From the NCBI GenBank assembly GCA_034509495.1, contig CM067511.1, positions 30,605,974-30,669,973 on the forward strand: a stretch of DNA of 64,000 nucleotides, in the 5' to 3' direction. Positions 63,903 through 64,000 of the stretch are shown piece by piece (within the stretch, counting starts at the first letter, position 1; each line of letters opens with the position of its first letter). The DNA comes from Acestrorhynchus altus (taxonomy: Eukaryota > Chordata > Actinopteri > Characiformes > Acestrorhynchidae). Both the position numbers and the translations under genes were made by a program. Below the pieces are notes generated by a model. The model searched no databases. It was not told the DNA's origin and saw only the letters and a list, made by a program, of their open reading frames with translations.

Positions 63903-64000
63903 TGTGGTGTACTGGGGACCTTTGTGAGCTAGTTTACTAGCTAATTTTCTGCCTAATTTGAGATTGGAAGGCTAGGAGAGGCTGTAAATGTGGTACGAAA

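Overview
The window is vertebrate nuclear DNA, most likely from a teleost fish and tentatively an otophysan such as a characin, catfish or relative. The evidence is one large multi-exon gene with GT-AG introns, very dense (CA)n/(CT)n microsatellites, many decayed Tc1-like transposase fragments, LINE 3' fragments, tRNA-headed SINEs and a long palindromic MITE family that I recall from otophysan genomes. There are no prokaryotic features. The species-level guess is inference.

One protein-coding gene fills most of the window on the + strand: sh3rf1 (POSH, plenty of SH3s), a RING-type E3 ubiquitin ligase and JNK/Rac scaffold. I could join eleven coding exons by hand. They are 9957-10373, 37332-37607, 38942-39037, 46744-47061, 53941-54051, 55283-55410, 55944-56114, 56887-57170, 57264-57598, 58962-59314 and 60466-60634. 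All splice sites are GT-AG and all phases agree. The sum is 2658 nt, or 885 codons plus TGA, close to the 888 aa I recall for the human protein. The order is RING, SH3-1, SH3-2, Akt-site/Rac-binding linker, SH3-3, long Ser/Pro/Ala linker, SH3-4. A CpG-rich TATA-less promoter with four CCAAT boxes and a probable non-coding first exon lies at about 5220-5689. The second exon begins at 9721 and carries a 5' UTR with a (CA)32 tract and three short uORFs. The 3' UTR starts at 60635 and may end near the AATAAA at 62246.

Layout. 1-5200 is upstream flank with a 26-bp minisatellite, a palindromic MITE-like element and a Tc1 relic. 5220-5690 is the promoter and exon 1. 5690-9720 is the first intron, with a 1-kb 24-bp minisatellite and several MITE/LINE pieces. 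10374-37331 is a 27-kb intron holding most of the mobile elements and tandem repeats. 37332-60634 holds coding exons 2-11. Beyond 62.3 kb is 3' flank with a cluster of palindromic MITEs.

I saw no second protein-coding gene, no independent RNA gene and no CRISPR array. Most open frames in the window are low-complexity readings of (CA)n/(CT)n tracts, transposon relics or chance. I found no convincing new biological system. The best leads are regulatory or structural: the 5'UTR CA tract with uORFs, UG/CA tracts beside splice sites, the promoter-proximal minisatellite, a shared 52-bp repeat in inverted arrays, and a perfect 30-bp palindrome.
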